61,175 nucleotides of DNA from Saccharibacillus sacchari DSM 19268 (GCF_000585395.1 NZ_KK073875.1:6014063-6075237), one strand, 5' to 3'. Shown: positions 29,420 to 42,950, counted from the first letter of the stretch. The notes: generated by a model not told the origin, from the letters alone. Numbers and translations: made by a program.

Positions 29420-32400
29420 GGCTCCAAGGATTCTTCTCCGCTATCCGCGCCTTCCGGCTCTTCAAAGCGGATGTTGCGATAACGGCTCATACCAGTACCG
29501 GCAGGGATAAGCTTACCGATCAGTACGTTTTCTTTCAGGCCGAGCAATTGGTCGACTTTGCCTTTGATGGCTGCGTCGGTAAGCACGCGCGTTGTTTCCT
29601 GGAAGGAAGCTGCCGACAAGAACGAATCGGTTTCCAGCGACGCTTTCGTGATACCCAGCAGGATCGGTTTGGCTACAGCCGGATCCTTACCGCTCAGGAT
29701 GACGTCTTTATTCGCCTTCTCGTATTCGTGCATTTCCACGAACGAGCCCGGCAGCAGCGTCGTATCGCCTGCATCGACGATGCGGATTTTGCGCAGCATC
29801 TGACGAATCATGACTTCGACGTGCTTGTCGTTAATTTCTACGCCTTGGTTCCGGTATACGCGCTGAACTTCCTGAAGGATGTAGTTCTGCACGCCGCGGA
29901 TGCCCTTGATGCGCAGCATTTCTTTAGGGTCAATCGAACCGTCCGTCAACTCGTCCCCTGCTTCAATGGTCATGCCTTCGCGAACGCGCAGACGGGAACC
30001 ATAAGTAACAGCGTACGTTTTGCTTTCAGCCTCGCCTTGAACTTCGATTTCGCGACGATCTTTCGTTTCGCGAATCTCTTTCACGACACCGTCGATTTCG
30101 CTGATCGTGGCCTGACCTTTAGGGTTACGGGCCTCGAACAACTCCTGGATACGCGGCAGACCTTGCGTGATATCGTCGCCGGCAACGCCGCCGGTGTGGA
30201 ACGTGCGCATGGTGAGCTGGGTTCCCGGTTCGCCGATCGATTGGGCAGCGATAATGCCGACTGCTTCGCCGATTTCGACGTGTTTACCCGTAGCCAAGTT
30301 GCGACCGTAGCACTTTTTGCACACGCCATGACGCGCGCGGCAGCTGAGTACGGAGCGGATTTGCAGTTTTTCGACGCCGGCTTTGACGATTTCTTCGGCT
30401 TTGTCCGAAGTAATCAGTTCGTTGCGGCGCGCAATGATTTCATTCGTTTCCGGATGACGAACAGTTTCGAAGCAGTAACGGCCTTCAATACGGTCGTACA
30501 GATCTTCGATAACTTCTTTACCGTCCTGGATACGGCTAACCATAAAGCCTTTATCCGTTCCGCAGTCGTCTTCGCGAACGATAACGTCTTGGGCTACGTC
30601 AACCAGACGACGGGTCAGATAACCCGAGTCGGCGGTACGAAGCGCGGTATCGGCCAGACCTTTACGCGCACCGTGCGTAGACAGGAAGTATTCGAGGACC
30701 GTCAGGCCTTCGCGGAAGTTCGACTTGATCGGGAGTTCGATGATCCGACCCGACGGGTTGGCCATCAGACCGCGCATTCCGCCCAGCTGGGTGATCTGCG
30801 ATTTGTTGCCCCGGGCCTTGGAATCGACCATGAGCATGATGGAATTATAACGATCCATGGATTTCATCAGAATGTCACTGATTTGATCCTTGGCGTGCGA
30901 CCAGATTTCGATAACGCGGTCATACCGTTCTTCGTTGGTAATCAGACCTCGGCGATATTGATTCGTAATCACCGAAACCTTCTTGTCCGACTCTTCCATC
31001 AGCGCTTTTTTCTCCGGCGGAACGACGACGTCGGATACAGCTACGGTTACGCCCGAACGAGTCGAGTACGTGAATCCGAGCTGTTTGATTTCGTCGAGGA
31101 TCATCGAAGTTTGAGTCGTCTGGTACACTTCGAAGCAACGTCCGATGATGTCGCCCAGGTACTCTTTACCGATCCCCTTCGTTTGCGGAGCGTTCATGAT
31201 GCGGTCGGTGACGTTCTCCCCTTTTTCATAGATGAAGAAGTCTTCGGCCACGCCGTCGAACAGGTTTGCACGGGTTGCATCGTTGATATACGGGAAGCTT
31301 GCCGGGAAAATCTCGTTAAAGATAATCCGACCTACCGTCGTAATCAACATTGCATCCTGTTGTTTTTCGGTAAAGCTTGTTTTATTGAGAGCTCTGACCG
31401 GAATCGCCACGCGAGCGTGGAGTTCGGCCGTGCCACGCTGATAAGCGGACACTGCTTCATTAATGTTACGCAAAATCATACCTGCGCCCTGGGCTTGGTT
31501 GTTGTCCATCGTCAGGTAATACGTTCCGAGGACCATATCCTGCGAAGGGGTAACGACCGGCTTGCCGTCTTTCGGGTTCAGGATGTTACCGGAAGCGAGC
31601 ATCAGGATGCGAGCTTCGGCTTGTGCTTCCGCGGACAGCGGAACGTGCACGGCCATTTGGTCGCCGTCGAAGTCGGCATTGTATGCCGTACATACGAGCG
31701 GGTGAAGGCGGATTGCTTTACCTTCGACCAAGATCGGTTCAAACGCTTGGATACCGAGACGGTGAAGCGTAGGGGCACGGTTCAACAGAACCGGATGCTC
31801 TCTGATCACTTCTTCGAGCACATCCCAAACTTCAGCGCTTACGCGCTCAACTTTGCGTTTTGCACTCTTGATGTTGTGAGCAAGGCCTTTGTTGACCAGT
31901 TCCTTCATCACGAAAGGTTTGAACAGTTCCAACGCCATTTCCTTCGGAAGACCGCATTGGTACATCTTCAGGTTTGGACCTACGACGATAACGGAACGGC
32001 CGGAATAATCGACCCGTTTACCGAGCAAGTTCTGACGGAAACGTCCTTGTTTACCTTTAAGCATATGGCTGAGGGATTTGAGCGGACGGTTACCCGGACC
32101 TGTAACGGGACGGCCGCGACGGCCGTTGTCGATCAGGGCGTCTACCGCTTCCTGCAGCATGCGCTTTTCGTTTTGGACGATGATGTCCGGTGCTCCCAGA
32201 TCAAGCAGTCTTTTCAGACGGTTGTTCCGGTTGATCACGCGGCGATACAGATCGTTCAAGTCGGATGTCGCAAAACGACCGCCGTCGAGCTGTACCATCG
32301 GGCGCAGTTCCGGCGGGATGACCGGAAGCACATCAAGGATCATCCAGTCCGGATTGTTGCCCGAACTCTTGAATGCTTCGATGACTTCCAGACGTTTGAT

Positions 32401-33018
32401 CGCCCGGCTTCTGCGTTGTCCCTGCGTCGTGCGGAGTTCCTCTTTGAGGAACTCCAATTCTTTATCGATGTCCATGTCCTGAAGGAGTTTTTTGACGGCT
32501 TCAGCACCCATGCCGGCGTGGAATCCGTAGCCGTACTTTTCACGGTAGCTGCGGTATTCTTTTTCCGACAAGAGTTGTTTTCTCTCCAAAGGCGTTTCGC
32601 CCGGATCGGTTACGACATAAGAAGCGAAGTAAATGACTTCTTCGAGCGAGCGCGGCGACATGTCCAGCGCCAGTCCCATACGGCTCGGAATTCCTTTGAA
32701 GTACCAAATATGGGAAACTGGAGCAGCCAACTCAATGTGGCCCATCCGTTCGCGACGAACTTTTGCACGGGTAACTTCAACGCCGCAGCGATCGCAGACA
32801 ACGCCTTTGTAACGTACCCGTTTGTATTTGCCGCAATGGCATTCCCAGTCTTTGGTCGGTCCGAAGATCTTTTCGCAGAAAAGACCTTCTTTCTCCGGTT
32901 TGAGCGTACGATAGTTGATCGTTTCCGGCTTTTTCACTTCGCCACGGGACCAAGAACGAATCTTGTCCGGCGAAGCGAGCCCGATCTTGATAAACTCGAA
33001 GTTGTTTACATCCAACAA
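29404..33018 (-). CDS. rpoC: RNA polymerase beta' subunit
   Basis: 1204 residues. N-terminal zinc site in ECHCGKYKR...CDRCG (about 58-78); the catalytic Mg motif [12 protein letters not shown] (about 448-459); second Cys cluster [11 protein letters not shown] (about 810-890). [18 protein letters not shown] is the trigger-loop region. The length is that of Bacillus beta' without large lineage-specific insertions. Starts 40 bp after rpoB with GGAGGG upstream. Confidence 0.99.
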   Translation of the reverse strand: MLDVNNFEFIKIGLASPDKIRSWSRGEVKKPETINYRTLKPEKEGLFCEKIFGPTKDWECHCGKYKRVRYKGVVCDRCGVEVTRAKVRRERMGHIELAAPVSHIWYFKGIPSRMGLALDMSPRSLEEVIYFASYVVTDPGETPLERKQLLSEKEYRSYREKYGYGFHAGMGAEAVKKLLQDMDIDKELEFLKEELRTTQGQRRSRAIKRLEVIEAFKSSGNNPDWMILDVLPVIPPELRPMVQLDGGRFATSDLNDLYRRVINRNNRLKRLLDLGAPDIIVQNEKRMLQEAVDALIDNGRRGRPVTGPGNRPLKSLSHMLKGKQGRFRQNLLGKRVDYSGRSVIVVGPNLKMYQCGLPKEMALELFKPFVMKELVNKGLAHNIKSAKRKVERVSAEVWDVLEEVIREHPVLLNRAPTLHRLGIQAFEPILVEGKAIRLHPLVCTAYNADFDGDQMAVHVPLSAEAQAEARILMLASGNILNPKDGKPVVTPSQDMVLGTYYLTMDNNQAQGAGMILRNINEAVSAYQRGTAELHARVAIPVRALNKTSFTEKQQDAMLITTVGRIIFNEIFPASFPYINDATRANLFDGVAEDFFIYEKGENVTDRIMNAPQTKGIGKEYLGDIIGRCFEVYQTTQTSMILDEIKQLGFTYSTRSGVTVAVSDVVVPPEKKALMEESDKKVSVITNQYRRGLITNEERYDRVIEIWSHAKDQISDILMKSMDRYNSIMLMVDSKARGNKSQITQLGGMRGLMANPSGRIIELPIKSNFREGLTVLEYFLSTHGARKGLADTALRTADSGYLTRRLVDVAQDVIVREDDCGTDKGFMVSRIQDGKEVIEDLYDRIEGRYCFETVRHPETNEIIARRNELITSDKAEEIVKAGVEKLQIRSVLSCRARHGVCKKCYGRNLATGKHVEIGEAVGIIAAQSIGEPGTQLTMRTFHTGGVAGDDITQGLPRIQELFEARNPKGQATISEIDGVVKEIRETKDRREIEVQGEAESKTYAVTYGSRLRVREGMTIEAGDELTDGSIDPKEMLRIKGIRGVQNYILQEVQRVYRNQGVEINDKHVEVMIRQMLRKIRIVDAGDTTLLPGSFVEMHEYEKANKDVILSGKDPAVAKPILLGITKASLETDSFLSAASFQETTRVLTDAAIKGKVDQLLGLKENVLIGKLIPAGTGMSRYRNIRFEEPEGADSGEESLEPVTTE

Positions 33019-33058
33019 GGAGCAACCCTCCCTATATGCGGTTCCTGATTTTTAAAAC

Positions 33059-36610
<3,552 letters not shown>

Positions 36611-36989
36611 CTATACTCACCCCTCAATGTCTACTCAACTTTAGGCACTTTTTGGATGAAAAATGCCGAGTTTAAAAATTCCATTGCAGCCCTTACTTTG
36701 AATCACGTATAATGAATTCAAAACGAGCATACCCCTTACATGCAGAAAAGCCCTTATCGAGTTATTCGAAAAAAGAGCGGCGCAAGAACGGGTCGTAAAC
36801 CAAACTTTGCAAAATGAAACGTCGCTGCATGTCTTACACACTGTCGTCGAAAAACCCATGATAAAACCGCAACTGCATATCAAAATATGAAGCCCCAAAC
36901 AAAACCGCACTTCCTTTGCTGTTTTGCGGAGCCACTCAACATTTTAATATGCTAAAGCCACGTAGGGCATTCTATACTGACATTTTATA
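36611..36989 (-). other. long 5' leader of rpoB-rpoC
   Basis: About 370 nt between the promoter and the rpoB TTG, with no coding frame that looks real. It holds GCGGTTTT twice. A CCGCA/TGCGG stem (minus strand, near 36905-36930) is followed by TTTTGTTT, which could be an early attenuator and competes with a CAAAAC/GTTTTG pairing. A CATATTTTGATATG palindrome is at about 36876-36889. No known riboswitch recognised. Confidence 0.55.
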
Positions 36990-37018
36990 ACTATAACACG
37001 GCCAAACTCGCAGGTCAA
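36990..37018 (-). promoter_or_regulatory. promoter of rpoB-rpoC
   Basis: Minus strand: TTGACC, 17-bp spacer, TATAGT. 39 bp after the rsmC stop codon. Confidence 0.82.
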
Positions 37019-37057
37019 CCCCTCTTTGCCATTTTCTCAAAAAGTTCGTTTTCTGCA

Positions 37058-37657
37058 TTAAAGACTTTTTACCGCCTTGTAAATTCGATATCCTTTATCC
37101 TTCGTAACCTCATCCACCTGTTCAAACAATTCTTCAAGTTTCGCTTTGGCCGAAGGCGCTCCCTGCTTTTTCTGAATCACGATCCACAGCGAACCTCCAG
37201 GCTTCAAGCATGCGCTTGCCTGTTCAAACAGTCGATGCACCGTCTCTTTTCCCGCACGGATCGGAGGGTTACTGATAATTACATCAAATCGTTCCTGCGA
37301 TACGGCCTCAAGCAAATCGCTTTGCATTGCTTTTGCCTGCGGCACGCCATTGGCTGCTGCATTCTCGCGCGCCAGCTCAATCGCCCGTTCATTCACATCC
37401 AGCATCATAATACTTGTCGCACCCAAAATTCCTGCCGCAATACCGATGGGTCCATATCCGCAACCGACATCCAGTACAGAAGCTTTTTCCGGAATTTCCA
37501 ATGCGTCAATAAGCACCCGGCTACCGTAATCGAGTCCGCTTTTGGAAAAGACGCCGGCATCCGTCACCAATCGAACCTTTTTGCCACGCAGCTCGACTTC
37601 AATCGTTCTGCGATCATGTTCGGCGGCAGGACGGTTGGTATAGTAATGATCCGACAT
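37058..37657 (-). CDS. rsmC: class I SAM-dependent methyltransferase, RsmC/YbxB type
   Basis: 199 residues. Probable 16S rRNA guanine-N2 methyltransferase (m2G1207 family). SAM site VLDVGCGYGPIGIA (about 64-77); acidic motif MLDVNERAIELA; catalytic NPP motif in DVIISNPPIRAG (about 128-139). Start at MSDHYYTNRP with AAAGGGG 9 nt upstream; an earlier start would overlap the rplL terminator. Same position as ybxB in Bacillus, between rplL and rpoB. Confidence 0.9.
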   Translation of the reverse strand: MSDHYYTNRPAAEHDRRTIEVELRGKKVRLVTDAGVFSKSGLDYGSRVLIDALEIPEKASVLDVGCGYGPIGIAAGILGATSIMMLDVNERAIELARENAAANGVPQAKAMQSDLLEAVSQERFDVIISNPPIRAGKETVHRLFEQASACLKPGGSLWIVIQKKQGAPSAKAKLEELFEQVDEVTKDKGYRIYKAVKSL

Positions 37658-37728
37658 TTGCTTCAACCCCTTTATCATTGATCGAAGACTTACGCGCTTT
37701 TCACGAGTTTTCGAGAAACGCACCAAAT

Positions 37729-37768
37729 AAGAGAAAAGACCCCCGAAGCAGGATAACTTCGAGGGTCT
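37729..37768 (-). terminator. terminator after rplJ-rplL
   Basis: AGACCCCCGAAG/CTTCGAGGGTCT stem (37737-37748, 37757-37768) followed on the minus strand by TTTTCTC. It lies just before the rsmC start, so rsmC may be expressed by partial readthrough. Confidence 0.85.
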
Positions 37769-37797
37769 GCCCTGTGCAATTCTTTATTGAAAAGAAA

Positions 37798-38157
37798 TTA
37801 CTTAACTTCTACTGCAGCGCCAGCTTCTTCAAGCTTAGCTTTGATCGACTCAGCGTCTTCTTTAGAAGTTTTTTCTTTGATTGCTTTTGGAGCGTTGTCT
37901 ACAACTTCTTTCGCTTCTTTCAGGCCAAGACCTGTAATTTCGCGAACAGCTTTGATAACGTTGATCTTCGAAGCGCCAGCGCTTGTCAGAATAACGTCGA
38001 ACTCGGATTGTTCAGCTTCTGCTGCTACTGCGCCGCCTGCTGCTGCTACTGGAGCTGCTGCAGTTACGCCGAATTCTTCTTCGATTGCTTTAACCAGGTC
38101 GTTCAGTTCCAGTACAGTCATGCCTTTGATGGCTTCAAGAATTTGCTCGTTGCTCAT
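37798..38157 (-). CDS. rplL: 50S ribosomal protein L7/L12
   Basis: 119 residues. Forms the flexible stalk that recruits translation GTPases. N-terminal dimer domain ([20 protein letters not shown]), Ala-rich hinge ([19 protein letters not shown]), C-terminal domain with [20 protein letters not shown]. Follows rplJ by 96 bp. Confidence 0.98.
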   Translation of the reverse strand: MSNEQILEAIKGMTVLELNDLVKAIEEEFGVTAAAPVAAAGGAVAAEAEQSEFDVILTSAGASKINVIKAVREITGLGLKEAKEVVDNAPKAIKEKTSKEDAESIKAKLEEAGAAVEVK

Positions 38158-38253
38158 GATTGAACCTCCATTTGGGTATGTGGGATCAGCCGGTTAAGGC
38201 TGTCGATTTTGTGAAACGGGATAAAACGTTGTGCTTGAGATCGCTAAGCGACC

Positions 38254-38760
38254 TTAAGCGCTTTGTTGCTCGTCTTTGTCTGCAACGGCTTTGACTGCCA
38301 ATGCGAAGTTGCGCATTGGAGCTTGAAGCACGCTGAGCAGCATCGACAGCAAACCTTCGCGGGAAGGCAGGGAAGCCAGTGCTTTCAGTTCGTCAGCACT
38401 TACTACGCGTCCTTCTACTACGCCGCCTTTAAGTTCCAGAGCTTCATTCGTTTTCGCGAAATCGTTCAGGATTTTAGCAGGCGCCACAGCATCTTCAGTA
38501 CCGAATGCAATTGCAGTCGGTCCAGTCAGAACAGCGTCAAGGTCGCTAAGTTCAGCAGCGGCAGTCGCGCGGCGAACCAACGAGTTTTTCAGAACTTGGA
38601 ACTCGATGCCCGCTTCGCGAAGCTGTTTGCGCAGCTCGGTAACTTGAGCAACGTTAAGACCACGATAGTCGACAACCACGGTCGATACGCTTTCGCGCAG
38701 TTTACCAGCGATTACGTCTACCGACTCTTGTTTGGATTGAATCACTTTTGCGTTAGCCAA
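38254..38760 (-). CDS. rplJ: 50S ribosomal protein L10
   Basis: 168 residues. Stalk base that binds 23S domain II and several L12 dimers; in Bacillus it also represses its own operon through the leader. Start is TTG ([15 protein letters not shown]) with AGGAGG 8 nt upstream; longer in-frame starts would translate the leader. [20 protein letters not shown] and GPTAIAFG are family motifs. Confidence 0.96.
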   Translation of the reverse strand: MANAKVIQSKQESVDVIAGKLRESVSTVVVDYRGLNVAQVTELRKQLREAGIEFQVLKNSLVRRATAAAELSDLDAVLTGPTAIAFGTEDAVAPAKILNDFAKTNEALELKGGVVEGRVVSADELKALASLPSREGLLSMLLSVLQAPMRNFALAVKAVADKDEQQSA

Positions 38761-38876
38761 ATCGTACACCTCCTGTTGAATTCGAGTGAAGCGCCGAACC
38801 GCCGCAGCGGGCGATTCGGTCGCCTCCACTTTTGCCACATTCAAGTAAACTTAACGTGCGGCGCATGCAATAAGAA

Positions 38877-38980
38877 AAGCCTCCGCAGAAGACGAAGGCT
38901 TGACGAATCAGCAAAGCTGAAATTCTATCACACACCTCGGTAGGAAATTAAGCCCGAAAGCACCTACTGTCTACGGTAAG
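38877..38980 (-). promoter_or_regulatory. L10 leader RNA with attenuator
   Basis: The transcript contains CCGTAGACAGTAGGTGC (38960-38976), then CCTACCGAGGTG, and ends in a terminator-like hairpin AAGCCT/AGGCTT with a following TTTTC (38877-38901). This matches the L10-leader family, in which the L10(L12) complex binds the kink-turn RNA and promotes termination. It sits between the rplJ promoter and gene, as in Bacillus. Confidence 0.9.
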
Positions 38981-39030
38981 CATATTCAAATTTACCAGAC
39001 CGTTCAGAGAACGGAATGAACAACTACTAC

Positions 39031-39059
39031 AGTTTATCGAAAAGTTTGACGCAAGTCAA
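39031..39059 (-). promoter_or_regulatory. promoter of rplJ-rplL
   Basis: Minus strand: TTGACT, 17-bp spacer, TAAACT. The -35 lies only 9 bp after the rplA stop codon, so rplJL has an internal promoter within the L11-L10 cluster. Confidence 0.82.
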
Positions 39060-39068
39060 CACTTTTTA

Positions 39069-39761
39069 TTATCTGTAGGAAGTTGTGTTAACGCGAACGC
39101 TCGGTCCCATCGTTGCGGACACAGCTACGCCTTTCAGGTAAACGCCTTTTGCAGCAGCTGGCTTAGCGCGGTTCAGCGCGTCCATCAGTGCTTTCAGGTT
39201 TTCGTTCAACTGATCCTCACTGAACGACGCTTTGCCGATCGGTGCATGGATTTGGCCTGCTTTGTCCAGACGGTATTCGATTTTACCAGCCTTGATTTCT
39301 TGAACGGCTTTGGTAACGTCGAAAGTAACTGTACCTGCTTTAGGGTTAGGCATGAGGCCTTTACCGCCGAGCAGACGGCCCAGTTTACCGACTTCGCTCA
39401 TCATGTCAGGCGTCGCTACGCAGACGTCAAACTCGAACCAACCTTGTTGGATCTTGTTGATCATGTCCTGATCGCCTACGAAGTCCGCTCCGGCAGCTTC
39501 CGCTTCCTTCGCTTTTTCGCCTTTTGCAAATACCAGTACGCGTTGCGTTTTACCCGTGCCGTGTGGCAGGACAACGACGCCGCGAACGGCTTGGTCTTGT
39601 TTACGCGGGTCTACGCCCAGACGTACTGCTGCTTCGACAGTTTCGTCGAATTTAGCTGTTGCGGTCTTTTTAACGAGACCTACAGCTTCAGCCGGTTCGT
39701 AAGTTGCTTCGCTGTCGAACAGCTTGGCAGCTTCTACGTATTTCTTACCGTGTTTAGCCAT
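39069..39761 (-). CDS. rplA: 50S ribosomal protein L1
   Basis: 230 residues. Forms the mobile L1 stalk that helps E-site tRNA leave; in many bacteria it represses its own m[22 protein letters not shown] start; [20 protein letters not shown] is the rRNA-binding signature. Start from GGAGG upstream of MAKHG; longer in-frame starts run back toward rplK. Confidence 0.98.
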   Translation of the reverse strand: MAKHGKKYVEAAKLFDSEATYEPAEAVGLVKKTATAKFDETVEAAVRLGVDPRKQDQAVRGVVVLPHGTGKTQRVLVFAKGEKAKEAEAAGADFVGDQDMINKIQQGWFEFDVCVATPDMMSEVGKLGRLLGGKGLMPNPKAGTVTFDVTKAVQEIKAGKIEYRLDKAGQIHAPIGKASFSEDQLNENLKALMDALNRAKPAAAKGVYLKGVAVSATMGPSVRVNTTSYR

Positions 39762-39851
39762 TGTGTATTCCTCCTTTGTGGTGTTAGCGGGTAACCCTCC
39801 CACATTATGCCGCACTTCCTGATGAGGCTCGGCTTTGGACGATGGTCAAGA

Positions 39852-40277
39852 CTAGTCTTGAATCGTGATGCCCATGCTGCGAGCAGTACCTTCAACCATG
39901 CGCATAGCGGACTCTACGTTCGCAGCGTTAAGGTCAGGCATTTTTTGTTCAGCGATTTGACGAACTGTATCACGGTTAACCGTTGCAACTTTCTTTTTGT
40001 TCGGTTCGCCCGAACCCTTCTCGATCTTCGCAGCGACGCGCAGAAGAACTGCAGCCGGCGGAGTTTTCGTGATGAAAGTGAAAGAACGGTCTTCAAACAC
40101 GGAGATCTCGACCGGAATGATCAGACCTGCTTGATCCGCTGTGCGAGCATTGAATTCTTTACAGAATGCCATGATGTTCACACCTGCTTGACCCAATGCC
40201 GGACCTACTGGAGGCGCCGGGTTGGCTTTACCTGCAGGAATTTGAAGTTTCACCATTTTAATAACTTTCTTTGCCAT
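39852..40277 (-). CDS. rplK: 50S ribosomal protein L11
   Basis: 141 residues. GTPase-associated centre, needed for RelA-type stringent sensing and target of thiopeptides. [20 protein letters not shown] and the C-terminal [12 protein letters not shown] are signatures. 23 bp after nusG, in the same transcript. Confidence 0.98.
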   Translation of the reverse strand: MAKKVIKMVKLQIPAGKANPAPPVGPALGQAGVNIMAFCKEFNARTADQAGLIIPVEISVFEDRSFTFITKTPPAAVLLRVAAKIEKGSGEPNKKKVATVNRDTVRQIAEQKMPDLNAANVESAMRMVEGTARSMGITIQD

Positions 40278-40300
40278 TGAGAAACACCTCCTTGCGTTAA

Positions 40301-40834
40301 TTAAATCTTCTCGACTTGCGTGTAATCCAGTTCAAGCGGCGTTTCGCGCCCGAACATGTTGACGTGAACCTTCAGCTTGCTTTTCTCGAGCAGAATTTCT
40401 TCCACTGTTCCGACAAAGTTAGCAAAAGGACCCACTTTGATGCGCACGGATTCCTTCAGATCGAATTCGATCTTCGGTTTCGGTTCGGACATGCCCATAT
40501 GCTTCAGAATTTGTTCTACCTCTTCTGGAAGCAAGGCTGTCGGCTTGGAACCGGAACCCGTTGAACCTACAAATCCCGTGACGCCGGGCGTGTTGCGAAC
40601 AACATACCAAGAATCATCGGTCTGGATCATTTCCACCAAGACATAACCCGGATAGACCTTACGCATGACGGTTTTTTTCTTGCCGTCTTTGTCGACCACT
40701 TCTTCTTCCATAGGAACAAGAACCCGAAAAATCTTGTCTTCCATGCCCATCGATTCTACGCGTTTTTCCAAATTGGCTTTGACTTTGTTCTCATACCCGG
40801 AATAGGTATGAACGACGTACCATCTTTTTTCCAT
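40301..40834 (-). CDS. nusG: transcription elongation/antitermination factor NusG
   Basis: 177 residues. NGN domain ([20 protein letters not shown]...YPGYVLVEM) binds the polymerase clamp; the C-terminal KOW ([18 protein letters not shown]) binds S10 or Rho. Between secE (24 bp) and rplK. Confidence 0.98.
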   Translation of the reverse strand: MEKRWYVVHTYSGYENKVKANLEKRVESMGMEDKIFRVLVPMEEEVVDKDGKKKTVMRKVYPGYVLVEMIQTDDSWYVVRNTPGVTGFVGSTGSGSKPTALLPEEVEQILKHMGMSEPKPKIEFDLKESVRIKVGPFANFVGTVEEILLEKSKLKVHVNMFGRETPLELDYTQVEKI

Positions 40835-40858
40835 ATCAAGCCACCTACAGGCCTTTCC

Positions 40859-41056
40859 TTAAATTATCGCTTCAATCGCATAGGAGAGTCCGATGTCGAT
40901 TACCCAAAAGAATACAGCCATCACAACAATCGTTCCCAAAACAACAAGCGTGTAATTGGTCAGTTCTTTGCGATTGGGCCAGCGAACCTTTTTAAGTTCA
41001 GCCCAGCTTTCAGAGAAAAAGGAAAACATAGACTTGAAGCTTTTTTTCACGCCCAT
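40859..41056 (-). CDS. secE: protein translocase subunit SecE
   Basis: 65 residues with one membrane helix (about 33-58, YTLVVLGTIVVMAVFFWVID). Short Gram-positive form that clamps SecY. The amphipathic FFSESWAELKKVRWPNRKEL before the helix is diagnostic. 15 bp after rpmG. Confidence 0.96.
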   Translation of the reverse strand: MGVKKSFKSMFSFFSESWAELKKVRWPNRKELTNYTLVVLGTIVVMAVFFWVIDIGLSYAIEAII

Positions 41057-41071
41057 GACACCTCCAACTAA

Positions 41072-41221
41072 CTATCTGGTCTCACGATGAGGAGTTTGCG
41101 AGTTACAGTACTTGCAATACTTCTTCATCTCCATGCGGTCAGGGTGATTACGTTTGTTTTTCATCGTTGTATAGTTGCGCTGTTTGCATTCTGTGCACGC
41201 CAACGTGATAATAACCCGCAT
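41072..41221 (-). CDS. rpmG: 50S ribosomal protein L33, zinc form
   Basis: 49 residues (starts [20 protein letters not shown], ends [10 protein letters not shown]). Two C-x2-C pairs (CTEC, CKYC) make it the zinc-containing paralogue. ATG has GGGAGGTG 8 nt upstream. First gene of rpmG-secE-nusG-rplK-rplA. Confidence 0.96.
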   Translation of the reverse strand: MRVIITLACTECKQRNYTTMKNKRNHPDRMEMKKYCKYCNSQTPHRETR

Positions 41222-41271
41222 AGATTTACACCTCCCGAAGATATCCTTCAATCAAGAAGAACTCGTATTGA

Positions 41272-41293
41272 GCCTAAAATCATGATTTTAGGC
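41272..41293. repeat. perfect 22-bp palindrome at the start of the rpmG transcript
   Basis: The left half is GCCTAAAATCA and the right half is its exact reverse complement. It starts about 5 nt after the predicted transcription start of rpmG-secE-nusG, so it could be a repressor operator. It could also be an RNA hairpin of 8-9 bp with a UCAUGA loop. It is not followed by a U-run. Not a Zur or CtsR consensus. Confidence 0.8.
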
Positions 41294-41304
41294 CTACCTA
41301 AAAC

Positions 41305-41333
41305 ACTTTAGCATAGCCGGTATAGGCTGTCAA
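41305..41333 (-). promoter_or_regulatory. promoter of rpmG-secE-nusG-rplKA
   Basis: Minus strand: consensus TTGACA, 17-bp spacer, TAAAGT preceded by TGC. Confidence 0.87.
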
Positions 41334-41393
41334 CGAAAAACTACAGCAACTTGGCCGCGCGTTTCCTGTTCTTCTTTTTATGATCCATGTGCT

Positions 41394-41425
41394 TTAAAAA
41401 GAAAAAGGCTCCGATGCCGGAGCCT
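41394..41425 (-). terminator. left copy of the duplicated sigH terminator
   Basis: Hairpin AGGCTCC...GGAGCCT (41406-41425). On the minus strand it is followed by TTTTCTTTTT. It abuts the IS left end. Before the insertion it was one bidirectional terminator; this copy retains only the U-run for leftward (minus-strand) transcripts. Confidence 0.85.
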
Positions 41426-41443
41426 CAGGCTGTCGAGAAACTC
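41426..41443 (+). repeat. IS left inverted repeat
   Basis: CAGGCTGTCGAGAAACTC, paired with the right end. It is part of a GGCTGTCGAG/CTCGATAGCC hairpin (41427-41451) followed by TTTCTTT on the plus strand, which may block transcription entering the element. Confidence 0.8.
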
Positions 41444-41474
41444 TCGATAGCCTTTCTTTATGTCTATTCTGTTT

Positions 41475-41503
41475 ATGACGACACCGCGTTAATGTTGTAT
41501 AAT
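41475..41503 (+). promoter_or_regulatory. transposase promoter
   Basis: ATGACG, 17-bp spacer, perfect TATAAT, 33 bp before the first transposase ATG. Confidence 0.7.
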
Positions 41504-41536
41504 AGAAGTACCTTTTAACGAACGGATGGTGTTCTC

Positions 41537-42109
41537 ATGTTGCGTCCAAATCGAGAAAAACAACAAGCCTACGAACTCGTTTCGATTGAAGATCTTGTGC
41601 CCGAAAACCATATGCTGCGCAAGATTGATCGGTATATCGATTTCTCTTTCATCGATGCAAAGGTCCGTCCTCTTTATTGCGAAAACAACGGTCGTCCGGC
41701 CATTGACCCGACGGTTCTCTTCAAGATGATTTTCCTGGGTTATTTTTATGGCATTCGTTCCGAACGCCAGCTGGAACGCGAAGTCCAAACGAATCTGGCT
41801 TACCGTTGGTTTCTCGGGCTTGGCTTAACTGACAAAGTGCCGGACTCTTCCACGATTAGCTGGAATCGCCGAACACGCTTTAAGGAGACGACAATTTTCC
41901 AGGACATTTTCGATGAGATTGTGCTGCAGGCCATGTCGCACAAGATGGTAGGTGGACGTGTTTTGTTCTCGGATTCGACCCACGTCAAAGCGAGCGCCAA
42001 CAAACACAAGTACACGAAGCAAGAAGTGCTGCAAAACACAAAAGACTACCTGGACGAGCTGAACACTGCTGTCGAAGCCGACCGAAAGGCGCATGGAAAA
42101 AAGCGCTAA
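41537..42109 (+). CDS. IS1182-family transposase, N-terminal part
   Basis: 190 residues to the zero-frame stop. Contains the DUF772-type N-terminal region ([19 protein letters not shown], then [20 protein letters not shown]) and the first catalytic aspartate region [18 protein letters not shown]. The frame ends in ...AHGKKR-stop directly after an A AAA AAG heptamer. The -1 frame continues without interruption into the next entry, giving a combined protein of about 453 residues, the normal length. GGATGGTG precedes the ATG. Confidence 0.9.
   Translation: MLRPNREKQQAYELVSIEDLVPENHMLRKIDRYIDFSFIDAKVRPLYCENNGRPAIDPTVLFKMIFLGYFYGIRSERQLEREVQTNLAYRWFLGLGLTDKVPDSSTISWNRRTRFKETTIFQDIFDEIVLQAMSHKMVGGRVLFSDSTHVKASANKHKYTKQEVLQNTKDYLDELNTAVEADRKAHGKKR
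42097..42103 (+). other. A AAA AAG slippery heptamer in the transposase
   Basis: In the zero frame the bases read ...GGA AAA AAG CGC TAA. A -1 slip on A AAA AAG gives ...AAA GCG CTA AAA CCA and joins the downstream frame exactly. Either programmed -1 frameshifting or loss of one base in a once-intact gene fits. Confidence 0.6.
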
Positions 42110-42123
42110 AACCACGAGAGGAG

Positions 42124-42897
42124 GTGGAAGAAACCAAAGAAGTGAAAGTGAGCACGACCGATCCGGACAGTGGCTACATGGTGCGTGATGGAAAGCCAGA
42201 AGGCTTTTTCTACCTGGACCACCGCACGGTTGATGGGAAGTACAATGTGATTACCGATGTGCATGTGACGGCTGGAAATGTGCATGATTCCGTACCGTAT
42301 TTGACGCGCCTGGACCGGCAGCGTGAGCGATTCTCGTTTCAAGTGGAAGCCGTGGCGCTGGATGCCGGTTATTTGACGAATCCGATTTGCCGAGGACTTG
42401 AAGAACGACAGATTTATGGCGTGATTGCCCACCGAAGATTCCAGCCTGTAAAAGGTCTATTTCCGAAAGCCAAATTCCGCTACAATGTCGACGAGGACCA
42501 CTACACCTGTCCAAATGGGCAAGAGTTACCGTACCGAACAACCGACCGACAAGGGTACCGCCAGTACGCCTCCGACCCCAAGCTCTGCCAAGACTGTCCA
42601 TGGCTTCAGAGCTGTACACGCTCGGCGAACCGACGAAAAGTGGTGACCCGGCACGTCTGGGAAGACAGTAAGGAAAAGATGCGGGAAAACCGGCTGAGCC
42701 GCTCGGGCAAGCAGCTGTACCGCAAACGAAAAGAGACGATTGAACGAAGCTTTGCAGATGCGAAAGAGCTGCATGGGTTTCGTTATTTCAGGTTGCGCGG
42801 ACTTGCGAATGTGACGGAGCAGGCACTCCTGACCGCCGCCGTGCAGAACATGAAGAAGGTGGCGAACCACCTGGACCGGCAGGCCAAACAGGCCTAA
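42124..42897 (+). CDS. IS1182-family transposase, C-terminal part
   Basis: 257 residues from GTG; the open frame itself begins at 42103. Contains [20 protein letters not shown], the second catalytic Asp region ([13 protein letters not shown]), a Cys-rich insert (CPNGQ...[10 protein letters not shown]) and the catalytic Glu region [27 protein letters not shown] just upstream of the GTG could allow re-initiation if frameshifting fails. Confidence 0.9.
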   Translation: MEETKEVKVSTTDPDSGYMVRDGKPEGFFYLDHRTVDGKYNVITDVHVTAGNVHDSVPYLTRLDRQRERFSFQVEAVALDAGYLTNPICRGLEERQIYGVIAHRRFQPVKGLFPKAKFRYNVDEDHYTCPNGQELPYRTTDRQGYRQYASDPKLCQDCPWLQSCTRSANRRKVVTRHVWEDSKEKMRENRLSRSGKQLYRKRKETIERSFADAKELHGFRYFRLRGLANVTEQALLTAAVQNMKKVANHLDRQAKQA

Positions 42898-42950
42898 CCG
42901 GCCTGCTTGGCCTGCCGGCCGAGGAAAAAAGAGTCACGAGACGCAAAAGA

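Noticed and set aside
28879..33048. Very long open frame on the plus strand opposite rpoC and rpsL (about 1389 codons)
   Set aside because: It mirrors the codon pattern of the real minus-strand genes, has no ribosome-binding site or family signature, and covers invariant rpoC coding sequence. The same holds for plus-strand frames opposite fusA (25837-27885), rpoB (33062-36712), cysS/cysE (45760-48018) and clpC (54615-56666).
36690..36740. Second, gene-proximal rpoB promoter (TTATAC)
   Set aside because: No acceptable -35 element at 16-18 bp upstream; the distal TTGACC-17-TATAGT promoter is far better.
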